The notes under the pieces were generated by a model, which made no database searches, was not told the origin of the DNA, and was given only the letters and a program-made list of their open reading frames with translations. From Acidimicrobiales bacterium (GTDB lineage: Bacteria > Actinomycetota > Acidimicrobiia > Acidimicrobiales > VFJN01): a stretch of DNA of 7,427 nt. The DNA lies in contig JAFGPU010000002.1 of assembly GCA_016936035.1 (NCBI GenBank), positions 1 through 7,427 of the forward strand. Reading direction: 5' to 3'. Position numbers and translations under genes: made by a program. Positions 1-5,764 of this stretch are shown piece by piece (positions within the stretch are counted from its first letter, which is position 1; every line of letters starts with the position of its first letter).

Positions 1-980
1 ACCAGCGCCACCCGGTAGTCGTGCCAGGCCTCGTCGCGCTCGTAGCCGGTGACGCCCTGCGCGGCGAGACGGGCGAGATACGTGTCGACCAGCCCCGCCT
101 CCCAGGCGCGGCGATCGCCGGTCCGCAGGTTCTGGGTGACGAAGTAGGCCAGGTCGCGCACGCCACGCGACCTGTCGGTCAGCTGCCAGTCGCACGCCGA
201 CACCTGCCCGACGGAGGTGAAGAAGACGTTGTCGAGGCGCAGGTCACCGTGGGCCAGCGTGCGGGGCGGGCGCGCCAGCGCCGCGGTCAGACGGGGTACC
301 TGGTGCGCCAGCCGATCGCCGAGGTCGACCACCCGGGCGTCGAGCGAGTCGCCGAACCGTCCCCGGACGGCGGGCCAGTTCTCGGCGACCGCGGCGGCGA
401 ACACCTCGGTCAACCGCCTGTCGCTCAGCGGGCGGAGCCATGGCGCGCCGTCGAGCCCGGACTCGTCCCAGAACCGGGCGTGGTGGTCGGCGAGTGCCGT
501 CACGAGCTGCGTGGCGCGGCCGAACGGGCAGCCCGACACCTGGTCGACCATGTCCGCAGCCGACATGTCCTCGAGGAGCAGCACGAAATCGTGGCCGCTC
601 TCGTCGATCTCGACGTGGTGGCACGTGACGGCCAACGGCGTGCCGGCGCTCAGGTACCGGTAGAACCGGGCCTCGTTGCCGTACATGTCCAGCGTGACGG
701 CAAGGGCGCGGTTGCGGGCCTCGGAGGCGGGCGTCTTCGCCACGACGCTCGACGGACCGTCGCCGCCCGACCAGCGCAGGTCGAGCCGCTGGACCTGGCT
801 GACGAAGCCGACGCCGGGCCCGACCGGCCGGAGCTCGCGGCCGGCGACGTGGGCGGCGGGCCCGGGCCGGTCGGCCACGACCGCCGCGAGGGCGCGAGAC
901 AGCCAGGCAGGCGCGAGCGCGTGGCGGTCGTCCGGCAGGCCCGCTGGGCGCGCGCTGTCGCCGCCATGGTCGTCGTCCAC
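1..980 (-). CDS. Phosphotransferase of the APH/EcKinase-like superfamily, partial (C-terminus off the left edge)
   Basis: An uninterrupted minus-strand frame runs from a stop at 1016-1014 to the window edge, giving 326 visible residues from a GTG at 980-978. The start is supported by GGGAG (complement of 988-992) seven bases upstream. Kinase-like landmarks are a VVAK segment with Lys82 (nucleotide-binding lysine), an LLLEDM hinge-like segment near residues 130-135, the Brenner-type catalytic motif HGDLRLDN at 244-251 (His244, Asp246, Asn251) and a metal-binding DWQ at 264-266. These are the hallmarks of the aminoglycoside phosphotransferase/choline kinase fold. The region around LLLEDM and the VSGCPF segment is closer to the EcKinase-like branch common in actinobacteria than to true antibiotic kinases. 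The substrate cannot be told; a small hydroxylated molecule is the family expectation, and antibiotic resistance should not be assumed. Divergent from the small gene at 1187. The C-terminal end is missing only because the window ends. Confidence 0.88.
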   Translation of the reverse strand, partial: MDDDHGGDSARPAGLPDDRHALAPAWLSRALAAVVADRPGPAAHVAGRELRPVGPGVGFVSQVQRLDLRWSGGDGPSSVVAKTPASEARNRALAVTLDMYGNEARFYRYLSAGTPLAVTCHHVEIDESGHDFVLLLEDMSAADMVDQVSGCPFGRATQLVTALADHHARFWDESGLDGAPWLRPLSDRRLTEVFAAAVAENWPAVRGRFGDSLDARVVDLGDRLAHQVPRLTAALARPPRTLAHGDLRLDNVFFTSVGQVSACDWQLTDRSRGVRDLAYFVTQNLRTGDRRAWEAGLVDTYLARLAAQGVTGYERDEAWHDYRVAL

Positions 981-987
981 GTCCCGT

Positions 988-992
988 CTCCC
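988..992 (-). promoter_or_regulatory. Ribosome binding site of the phosphotransferase gene
   Basis: On the minus strand GGGAG stands seven bases before the GTG at 980. No other plausible start with such a site lies between it and the in-frame stop at 1014-1016, so this site decides the start. Confidence 0.6.
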
Positions 993-1024
993 ATCCCGTC
1001 GATCGACGTCCGTCTACGGAGCGC

Positions 1025-1056
1025 AACCTACCACCACGCTGCGTCGCGAAGTGGTG
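1025..1056 (-). promoter_or_regulatory. Putative -10 element and dyad upstream of the phosphotransferase gene
   Basis: On the minus strand TAGGTT (complement of 1025-1030) fits the actinobacterial TANNNT -10 pattern, about 45 bases before the GTG start. Directly upstream lies an inverted repeat, CACCAC at 1032-1037 and GTGGTG at 1051-1056, with 13 bases between the arms. It would fall in the -10 to -35 interval, where a repressor commonly binds. No convincing -35 hexamer is visible. Six-base arms can occur by chance in DNA this rich in GC, so this is a weak call. Confidence 0.25.
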
Positions 1057-1082
1057 ACGTAACGGCCGGTCGGGCCCGGGCG

Positions 1083-1117
1083 CTCACCCGGATCGTGCGA
1101 CGCAGCCTCACCCGGAT
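1083..1117. repeat. Direct repeat CTCACCCGGAT x2 in the intergenic region
   Basis: CTCACCCGGAT occurs at 1083-1093 and again, identical, at 1107-1117, with starts 24 bp apart. The pair lies about 70 bp upstream of the start of the small gene at 1187, in the divergent region shared with the phosphotransferase gene. Direct repeats about two helical turns apart are typical of activator sites, and the LAL/MalT-type regulator encoded nearby is a candidate ligand. That link is inference. Confidence 0.35.
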
Positions 1118-1171
1118 GGCGGCCACCCTGAGCGAGCCGCCGCGTGCCGCTGTGGGCGCGCCCTCTCCGCC

Positions 1172-1179
1172 GAGGTGAT
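1172..1179 (+). promoter_or_regulatory. Strong ribosome binding site that sets the start at GTG 1187
   Basis: GAGGTGAT is a full match to the usual 16S anti-Shine-Dalgarno complement and ends seven bases before the GTG at 1187. It overlaps two alternative start codons, GTG 1175 and ATG 1178, which have no site of their own. The downstream GTG is therefore the better start. Confidence 0.7.
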
Positions 1180-1186
1180 GCCGACC

Positions 1187-1402
1187 GTGCCGTACTACGA
1201 GCTGATCGTCAGAGGTGACGAAGACAGCGTCCGCCTGCTCGAGACCGAGACGGGGTTGCGCTGCACGTCACTCGACCGGACCGCCCGTCTGGACGGCGAG
1301 CTCGTCGACGGGGCGGCGCTGCACGGCACGATCGAACGCGTCTACCGCCTCGGTCTCGACCTGATGAAGCTGGAGAGGCGGTCGCGCCGTCACGCAACGT
1401 GA
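1187..1402 (+). CDS. Small protein (71 aa), paralogue of the 4188-4394 product; ACT/ferredoxin-like layout predicted
   Basis: Function unknown. The product is 71 residues beginning MPYYELIVRG. GTG 1187 is preferred over GTG 1175 or ATG 1178 because a strong ribosome binding site (1172-1179) sits seven bases before it, and because this start lines up with the start of the second small protein. By eye the pattern is strand (YELIVRG), helix (DSVRLLETET), strand (LRCTSLD), strand (ARLDGEL), helix (AALHGTIERVYRLGL), strand (LMKLERR), which is the order of ferredoxin-like/ACT domains. No signal peptide, membrane segment or cysteine pair is seen. The last helix and strand match the 4188-4394 product, notably LHGTIERVYRLGLDL against VHAALVEVADLGLDL. 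Short actinobacterial proteins ending in a similar LHG...LGL.L..V.R pattern are familiar to me, with no assigned role. It precedes the LAL regulator in the same direction. An effector-binding or regulator-partner role is inference. Confidence 0.7.
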   Translation: MPYYELIVRGDEDSVRLLETETGLRCTSLDRTARLDGELVDGAALHGTIERVYRLGLDLMKLERRSRRHAT

Positions 1403-1411
1403 CGAGGTCGT

Positions 1412-1459
1412 AAGCTCCGGCACGACCCTTCGCCAGGGGGGCGAGGGCTGCGGGAGCTT
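1412..1459 (+). promoter_or_regulatory. Nested hairpin in the leader of the LAL regulator gene
   Basis: An outer perfect 7-bp stem (AAGCTCC 1412-1418 with GGAGCTT 1453-1459) encloses an inner stem of 8 bp including one G-U pair (1427-1434 with 1440-1447) and a 5-base loop. The outer right arm covers GGGAG at 1452-1456, the ribosome binding site of the leader ORF at 1463. It could therefore mask translation initiation, or act as a terminator-like element after the small gene. There is no T-run, which argues against a classic intrinsic terminator. Confidence 0.4.
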
Positions 1460-1462
1460 CAC

Positions 1463-1489
1463 ATGCCACACGCTCGGGGGAGTGCATGA
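1463..1489 (+). CDS. Possible 8-codon leader ORF (MPHARGSA) overlapping the regulator start
   Basis: ATG at 1463 is preceded by GGGAG (1452-1456) with six bases of spacing. The frame reads eight codons and stops at TGA 1487-1489, overlapping the ATG (1486) of the LAL regulator in the classic ATGA arrangement. The ribosome binding site of the regulator (GGGGGAG, 1476-1482) lies inside this mini-ORF. The arrangement would allow translational coupling or leader-peptide control. An ORF this short can arise by chance; only the combination of binding site, overlap and hairpin makes it worth recording. Confidence 0.3.
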   Translation: MPHARGSA

Positions 1490-4062
1490 CGTCGGCGCCA
1501 CCGCCGTCCACCCACCTGCCCACCCACGTCGTGCGGCGGACCCGGCTGATCGACCTGATGAGCCGGTCGGGTGCGCGCCTGGTCGTCGTGACCGGATCCG
1601 CCGGTTCGGGCAAGTCGGTGGCCGTGCGCGACTGGGTGAGCACCGCCGGGATGCCGTCGGCGTGGCTCTCGCTCGACAGCCGTCACACCGATCCCGAGCA
1701 CTTCCTCGAGGCGCTCATGAGCGTCCTCGAGCAGCTGTCGCCCGGCGTGCACGACGCCACCTGGCGTAGCGACCCGGGCGACCACGCCGCCGACCGGGCG
1801 CTCGACCGGGCGGTCGAGCACCTCGCCGCCGCCCCACGTGGCGCTCTCGTGCTCGACGACCTGCACGTGATCGACCGCAGCCCGACCGCGGAGCTCTTGG
1901 TCCGCCTCGTCGACGTGATCCCCTCGACGAACCTGACGCTGGTCATCTGCAGCCGGTCCGATCCGCCGCTGCAGCTCCACCGGTTTCGCCTGGCGGGCGA
2001 GCTGGTCGAGGTGCGCGAGGCGGACCTCCGCTTCGAGCCGGACGAGGCCCACCAGTTCTTCGCCCGGTTCCCGCAGGTCGAGCTCGAAGCCGCCCAGGTC
2101 GAGCGCCTCGCCGAGCGCACCGAGGGCTGGGCGGCCGGGCTGCAGTTCGCTGCGCTCTCGCTGGCCGGGCACGACGACCCCGACGGGTTCGTGGAGCGCT
2201 TCGCCGGCAGCGATCGCCATGTCGCCGACTTCCTCCTCGACGAGGTGCTCGACCGCCAGCCCGAGGAGGTGCGCGGCTTCCTGCTGGCGACCTCGGTGCT
2301 GGACCGGCTCTGCGCCGACCTGTGCGATCACGTCACCGGGCGCCCGGATGCCGGCGCGGTGCTGCGGCAGGTCGAGTCCGAGCACCTGTTCCTCGTGCCG
2401 CTCGACGACGAGCGGGCATGGTTCCGCTACCACCACCTCTTCGGCCAGCTCCTGCGGCGCGAGCTGCGGGTCACCCACCCGCACGTGGAACGGATCGGGC
2501 ACGAGCGCGCCGCGGCCTGGTTCGTCGACCACGACCAGCCGGAGCAGGCCATCGGCCACCTGCTGGACGCCGGCCGGCTCGACCGGGCGTTCGAGCTGGT
2601 GACCGACCGGCTCCGCGACCTCTTCCACGCGGGCCGGCACGAGACGGTCCGGAGCTGGCTCCGGCGCTTCCCGCGCTCGTTCGTCGACGCCGACCCCGGC
2701 CGGCAGGTGCTGATGACCTTGGCCTACGCCCGGGCCGGGCAGATCGACGAGGGTCGGGCCGTGCTCCGACGGGCGCGGGCCCGGGCCCGTGGCGACGACG
2801 CCCCGACCGCCGAGCTCGAGCTCCACCACGACGTGACCGAGGCGGCGCTCGCCTCGGTGCTGGGCGACCCGGAGACGGCCATCGCCCTCGGCTCCAAGGC
2901 GTGGGACCGCCGCGCCGAGGTCGACGTCGCCGCACTGCCCGGCGAGCTGGCCCAGGGCGCGGCCGAGGCGTGGGGGTACCTGCCGCTCGGCCTCGCCCGT
3001 GCGCACGCGCTCCTCGACGACCGGGCCGGGGCGCGGCGCTGGGCCGCCGTCGTGCGTCGCCAGGGGCCCCGCCTGCCGAGCGACCTGGTGGGCACGCTCG
3101 GCGCCGAGGCGTGGGCCGAGGCCCGCAATGGTCGGTTGCGGTCCGCGAGCGAGCTGGCCGACCAGGCGCTGGCGCTGGGCACCGAGTACGGGCGCGGGGC
3201 CCGCCGCACGATGATCGGCGCCCGGGTCACGCTCGCGCTCGTGCACCGCGAGCGTGACGAACTCGACCGTGCTGTCGAGGTGGTGGCTCCCCACCTCGAC
3301 GCCGCGCGGCGGGAAGGCCACGTCGCCATCACGACGCTCGGCGAGGTCGAGCTCGCCCGGGTCGAGTGCGCGCAGGGACGCAGCGACGACGCGATCGCCC
3401 GCCTGCTGCGCGTGCGGCGCGACCGGGCGGTCGACGGCACGCCGGCGTTCCTCGCGGGGGTGCTGGACCGTGCCGAGTGCCGGGTCCGCCTGCACGCCGG
3501 CGACCTCGACCGGGCCAGGGACCTTCTCGACGACATGGAGCAGGGACCGGAGCGGACCCTCCTCCAGGCACGCGCCGCGCTCGTCGCCGGTGACCACGAG
3601 GCCGTCGAGCCACTGCTCACGGACCTGGGCATCACCTCCGACGATCGTCGCAGCGCCTTCGAAGCGGCCGCGCTCGCCGCCAGGGCGGCTGCCGAGTCCG
3701 GTGACCTCGCGTCGGCCCGCCGCGCTCTCGGCGAGGTCGCAGAGCTCGCGCAGCGGGAGCGGGCGGTGCGCACGTTCCTCGACGAGGGCTTCGACATCGA
3801 CGACATCGTCGGCGGTGGCCGCGAACCGGTCGGTGCGACGCGTCGTCCGACCGGCAACCTCGCGCTCGTCGACCCGCTGAGCGAGCGGGAGCTGTCCGTC
3901 CTGCGCTACCTGCCCAGCCGGTTGTCCAACCGCGAGATCGGCGCCGAGCTCTACGTCTCGCTCAACACCGTGAAGTCGCACGTCAAGACGATCTACCGCA
4001 AGCTGGGCGTCGACGGCCGCGACGAGGCGGTCCGCCGGGCACGGCAGCTCGGCCTGATCTGA
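1486..4062 (+). CDS. LAL-family (MalT-type) ATP-dependent LuxR transcriptional regulator
   Basis: An 858-residue cytoplasmic regulator of STAND-ATPase architecture, the usual size for LAL/MalT proteins. The N-terminal NTPase has a Walker A GSAGSGKS at 37-44, a Walker B ALVLDD at 120-125 and the conserved ICSRSDPPL segment at 154-162, which in MalT relatives follows the fourth strand. A winged-helix/arm region follows from about 180 to 400 and an Ala/Arg/Leu-rich helical-repeat (TPR-like) sensor region from about 400 to 780. The C-terminus is a LuxR/GerE helix-turn-helix from about 798 to 855, with SERELSVL, SNREIGAELYVSLNTVKSHVK and a YRKLGV ending. Family knowledge: ATP plus an inducer drive oligomerisation and promoter activation. 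The inducer and targets here are unknown. GGGGGAG at 1476-1482 supports the ATG at 1486. The gene sits between two small paralogous genes. All motifs appear intact, so the protein should be functional. Confidence 0.95.
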   Translation: MTSAPPPSTHLPTHVVRRTRLIDLMSRSGARLVVVTGSAGSGKSVAVRDWVSTAGMPSAWLSLDSRHTDPEHFLEALMSVLEQLSPGVHDATWRSDPGDHAADRALDRAVEHLAAAPRGALVLDDLHVIDRSPTAELLVRLVDVIPSTNLTLVICSRSDPPLQLHRFRLAGELVEVREADLRFEPDEAHQFFARFPQVELEAAQVERLAERTEGWAAGLQFAALSLAGHDDPDGFVERFAGSDRHVADFLLDEVLDRQPEEVRGFLLATSVLDRLCADLCDHVTGRPDAGAVLRQVESEHLFLVPLDDERAWFRYHHLFGQLLRRELRVTHPHVERIGHERAAAWFVDHDQPEQAIGHLLDAGRLDRAFELVTDRLRDLFHAGRHETVRSWLRRFPRSFVDADPGRQVLMTLAYARAGQIDEGRAVLRRARARARGDDAPTAELELHHDVTEAALASVLGDPETAIALGSKAWDRRAEVDVAALPGELAQGAAEAWGYLPLGLARAHALLDDRAGARRWAAVVRRQGPRLPSDLVGTLGAEAWAEARNGRLRSASELADQALALGTEYGRGARRTMIGARVTLALVHRERDELDRAVEVVAPHLDAARREGHVAITTLGEVELARVECAQGRSDDAIARLLRVRRDRAVDGTPAFLAGVLDRAECRVRLHAGDLDRARDLLDDMEQGPERTLLQARAALVAGDHEAVEPLLTDLGITSDDRRSAFEAAALAARAAAESGDLASARRALGEVAELAQRERAVRTFLDEGFDIDDIVGGGREPVGATRRPTGNLALVDPLSERELSVLRYLPSRLSNREIGAELYVSLNTVKSHVKTIYRKLGVDGRDEAVRRARQLGLI

Positions 4063-4079
4063 TCCCGTTCCACAGCGAC

Positions 4080-4114
4080 GGCCCGCCCCCGCGTCGGCGG
4101 TCCGCCGTCGGGCC
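4080..4114 (+). terminator. GC-rich stem after the LAL regulator (weak terminator candidate)
   Basis: GGCCCG (4080-4085) pairs with CGGGCC (4109-4114), and an inner CGGC/GCCG hairpin (4095-4098 with 4104-4107) fills the loop. It begins 18 bases after the stop codon of the regulator. There is no T-run, so it could be a non-canonical terminator, a message-stabilising stem or chance pairing. Confidence 0.25.
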
Positions 4115-4135
4115 CCGGTCGCGGTTCCTCTGGTT

Positions 4136-4185
4136 CACCCCCGCGGGGTGTCCCCCTGTCACCCGCCGACAGGCGACCCTGCCTG
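4136..4185 (+). promoter_or_regulatory. Tandem and mutually exclusive hairpins before the second small gene
   Basis: Three short perfect stems follow one another: CACCCC/GGGGTG (4136-4141 with 4145-4150), CCTGTC/GACAGG (4155-4160 with 4168-4173) and CAGGC/GCCTG (4170-4174 with 4181-4185). The second and third share bases 4170-4173 and cannot form together. The last ends two bases before the GTG at 4188. No clear ribosome binding site exists there, so structure or coupling may control translation. Short GC stems are common by chance in this DNA. Confidence 0.3.
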
Positions 4186-4187
4186 GC

Positions 4188-4394
4188 GTGCCCGATGTCG
4201 CCGAGATCACGTTGCGTTGCCGCGGGGCGAGGCGGCTCACCGCCGGGTTCGCCGGATGGACGGTCGAGGAGCGCGGCGCCGTGACGGTGCTGCGCCGCGA
4301 GGCGGCCACCGCGGCGGAGGTGCACGCGGCTCTGGTCGAGGTGGCCGACCTCGGGCTCGACCTCGAGTCGTTCCACCGGCTCGAGCCCGCCTGA
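4188..4394 (+). CDS. Small protein (68 aa), paralogue of the 1187-1402 product; ACT/ferredoxin-like layout predicted
   Basis: Function unknown. From GTG 4188 it reads 68 residues, MPDVAEITLRCRG to the end FHRLEPA. The predicted order is strand (AEITLRC), helix (ARRLTAGFAG), strand (WTVEERG), strand (AVTVLRRE), helix (AAEVHAALVEVADLGL), strand (ESFHRLEP), again beta-alpha-beta-beta-alpha-beta at ACT-domain size. Its last third matches the 1187-1402 product, sharing H, V and LGLDL at equivalent places, so the two are likely diverged copies of one family. It lies 125 bases after the LAL regulator on the same strand and may be co-transcribed. No ribosome binding site is seen at the usual distance, which weakens the start call; no better start is present in frame. 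The paralogue match supports it being a real gene. Confidence 0.65.
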   Translation: MPDVAEITLRCRGARRLTAGFAGWTVEERGAVTVLRREAATAAEVHAALVEVADLGLDLESFHRLEPA

Positions 4395-4403
4395 CCGACC
4401 GCG

Positions 4404-4442
4404 GCGACCGGGTTCGGGGGACGCGGCGGTCGCGAGCCGCCG
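4404..4442. terminator. Stem-forming sequence between convergent genes (candidate bidirectional terminator)
   Basis: In the 54-base gap between the stops at 4394 (+) and 4449 (-) two alternative stems are possible: GCGACCG/CGGTCGC (4404-4410 with 4427-4433, 16-base loop) and CGGCGG/CCGCCG (4424-4429 with 4437-4442, 7-base loop). Position between convergent genes favours a terminator role. No U-tract is seen on either strand. Confidence 0.3.
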
Positions 4443-4448
4443 GACACC

Positions 4449-5504
4449 TCAGCTGTCGGGGCGGCCCTTTCGGCGCTGGGCCTGCCTGCCGATGCGGCCG
4501 AGGCGACGGTCGCGGGCCCGCGCCAGGTGGGGGACGGCTCGCAGCTCGGCGGCTGCGGCCTCGCGCTCCAGCTCCTGCCACGCAGCGAACCGCTCCGGCG
4601 CGAGCGTGCCGGCGTCGACGGCGGCGCGGACCGCGCATCCGGGCTCGCCGGCGTGGCCGCAGTCGTTGAACCGGCACTCGGCGGCCAGGTCGTCGACATC
4701 GGAGAAGGTGGCTGCCACGGCGTCGCGGTCGGCCCACAGCCCCACGGTCCGCAGCCCGGGCGTGTCGATGAGCACCCCACCGCCCGGCAACGGGTGCGCC
4801 TCGCGGGTGGTGGTGGTGTGGCGGCCCTTGGCATCACCCGCCCGCACGTCGCCGGTGGCCATCACCTGCGCGCCGAGCAGGGCGTTGGCGAGGGTGGACT
4901 TGCCGGCGCCGGACTCGCCCACCAGCACCACGGTGCGGCCGGCGACGAGGGCATGCACGTCGTCGAGGCCGGTGGCGTCGACGGCCGAGGTGGTGACGAC
5001 GTCGACTCCCGGGTGCTCGGTCTCGACCGCACCGACGCTGGCGGCGGCGTCGTCGACGAGGTCGGCCTTGGTCAGCACCACGGCCGGCGTCGCGCCGGCC
5101 TCCCACGCCAGGGTGATGACACGGTCGATCCGGCCGCTGCTGATCGGGCGGTCGAGGCCGCACACCACGAGCACGCCGTCGACGTTGGCTGCGAGGAGCT
5201 GGGGCGTGTCGCTGCGCGGCGACCGCCGGACGAGGAGCGAGGTGCGTTCGAGCACGGCGACGGGAACGTCGTCGTCGACCACGACCCAGTCGCCGACGGT
5301 GGGCGCCGGTTCGAGCTGGCGCGACAACCCGAGCGACCGGATCCCGTCGGGCAGGGCGAGCGTCAGGGCGACGCCGTCGTGCCGCACGACCCGGCCGGGC
5401 ACCGGGCGGCGTTGCGGTGGGCGGTCGAGCGACGCGACGGCAAGGTCGAAGAGCGCGGCCCAGCGGTCGTTCCAGCCGTGGGTCACGAGAGGGGAAGAGG
5501 TCAA
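4449..5504 (-). CDS. rsgA: Ribosome small-subunit biogenesis GTPase RsgA
   Basis: A circularly permuted GTPase that binds the 30S subunit late in assembly and hydrolyses GTP. Taking TTG 5504 as the start gives 351 aa. An OB-fold region (about 36-95, PGRVV to LLVRRS) precedes the permuted G motifs: G4 TKADLV 145-150, G5 TTSA 171-174, G1 GESGAGKS 196-203, G2 GRHTTTT 227-233 and G3 DTPG 247-250. The C-terminal zinc site has Cys277, Cys282, His284 and Cys290, matching the CX4CXHX5C spacing of E. coli RsgA. This order is diagnostic. The start is uncertain: the frame stays open to GTG 5636, adding 44 residues; GTG 5486 is another option. TTG 5504 gives MTSSPLVTHGWNDRW, close to the usual family N-terminus, but has only a weak GAG upstream. 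It is divergent from the hydrolase gene and convergent with the small gene at 4188. Confidence 0.93.
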   Translation of the reverse strand: MTSSPLVTHGWNDRWAALFDLAVASLDRPPQRRPVPGRVVRHDGVALTLALPDGIRSLGLSRQLEPAPTVGDWVVVDDDVPVAVLERTSLLVRRSPRSDTPQLLAANVDGVLVVCGLDRPISSGRIDRVITLAWEAGATPAVVLTKADLVDDAAASVGAVETEHPGVDVVTTSAVDATGLDDVHALVAGRTVVLVGESGAGKSTLANALLGAQVMATGDVRAGDAKGRHTTTTREAHPLPGGGVLIDTPGLRTVGLWADRDAVAATFSDVDDLAAECRFNDCGHAGEPGCAVRAAVDAGTLAPERFAAWQELEREAAAAELRAVPHLARARDRRLGRIGRQAQRRKGRPDS

Positions 5505-5713
5505 CGGCGGCTCGCGAGGTGACGTCTCGTGGCGACGAGACTGGCGCTGACGGTACCCGTGGGCGGCGAGGCGGGCGAACGGGATGCGGGCCTCGTGGTC
5601 GAGCCGGACGCGCCCCGGCGGCCGCTCTGAGCGCACGTGAGGCCGTCCAGATCACGGTGGGTGGCGCGGCGGCGAGCGCCCGGCGTCTCGGTTCGCCTGA
5701 CGAGTCCGTCATG

Positions 5714-5735
5714 GGGTACTGGTGTGGAAGTACCC
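5714..5735. promoter_or_regulatory. Inverted repeat GGGTAC-N10-GTACCC upstream of the hydrolase gene
   Basis: GGGTAC (5714-5719) and GTACCC (5730-5735) are perfect 6-bp arms. Allowing one extra G the symmetry extends to ATGGG(G)TAC and GTACCCAT (5711-5737). It lies about 30 bases before the GTG at 5765, so it is either an operator near the promoter or a hairpin in the 5' leader. This stretch is noticeably less GC-rich than its surroundings. No clear -10/-35 pair was recognised here. Confidence 0.35.
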
Positions 5736-5751
5736 ATGCCTCGACCGCCCC

Positions 5752-5757
5752 AAGGAG
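5752..5757 (+). promoter_or_regulatory. Ribosome binding site AAGGAG of the hydrolase gene
   Basis: AAGGAG stands seven bases before GTG 5765, a near-ideal site that fixes the start. Confidence 0.75.
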
Positions 5758-5764
5758 CCCCTGA

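Noticed and set aside
1..980. Calling the left-edge kinase an aminoglycoside-resistance enzyme
   Set aside because: Only the shared APH-fold motifs are present. The rest resembles EcKinase-like relatives, and no resistance context is visible.
21..1178. A 385-codon plus-strand frame over the phosphotransferase gene
   Set aside because: The minus strand encodes a kinase-like protein with HGDLRLDN and DWQ motifs over the same bases. The plus-strand product shows no domain and runs through the intergenic region.
2322..3257. A 311-codon plus-strand frame inside the LAL regulator in another phase
   Set aside because: Arg/Pro/Ala-rich alternative-frame translation with no motif, fully inside a well-supported gene.
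1459..3981. An 840-codon open frame on the minus strand across the LAL regulator
   Set aside because: It is antisense to a gene with intact Walker, STAND and LuxR motifs. Its translation is rich in Arg, Pro, Gly and Val without a recognisable domain. Long antisense frames are expected where third positions are nearly always G or C.
1187..4394. A toxin-antitoxin or phage-defence reading of the small genes and STAND ATPase
   Set aside because: The STAND protein ends in a LuxR DNA-binding domain rather than a nuclease, TIR or other effector, and the small products have no toxin or antitoxin motif. A transcription-regulator module explains it better.
4527..5522. A 331-codon plus-strand frame over rsgA
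   Set aside because: Antisense shadow: RsgA on the minus strand has every G motif and the zinc site, and the plus-strand product is low-complexity.
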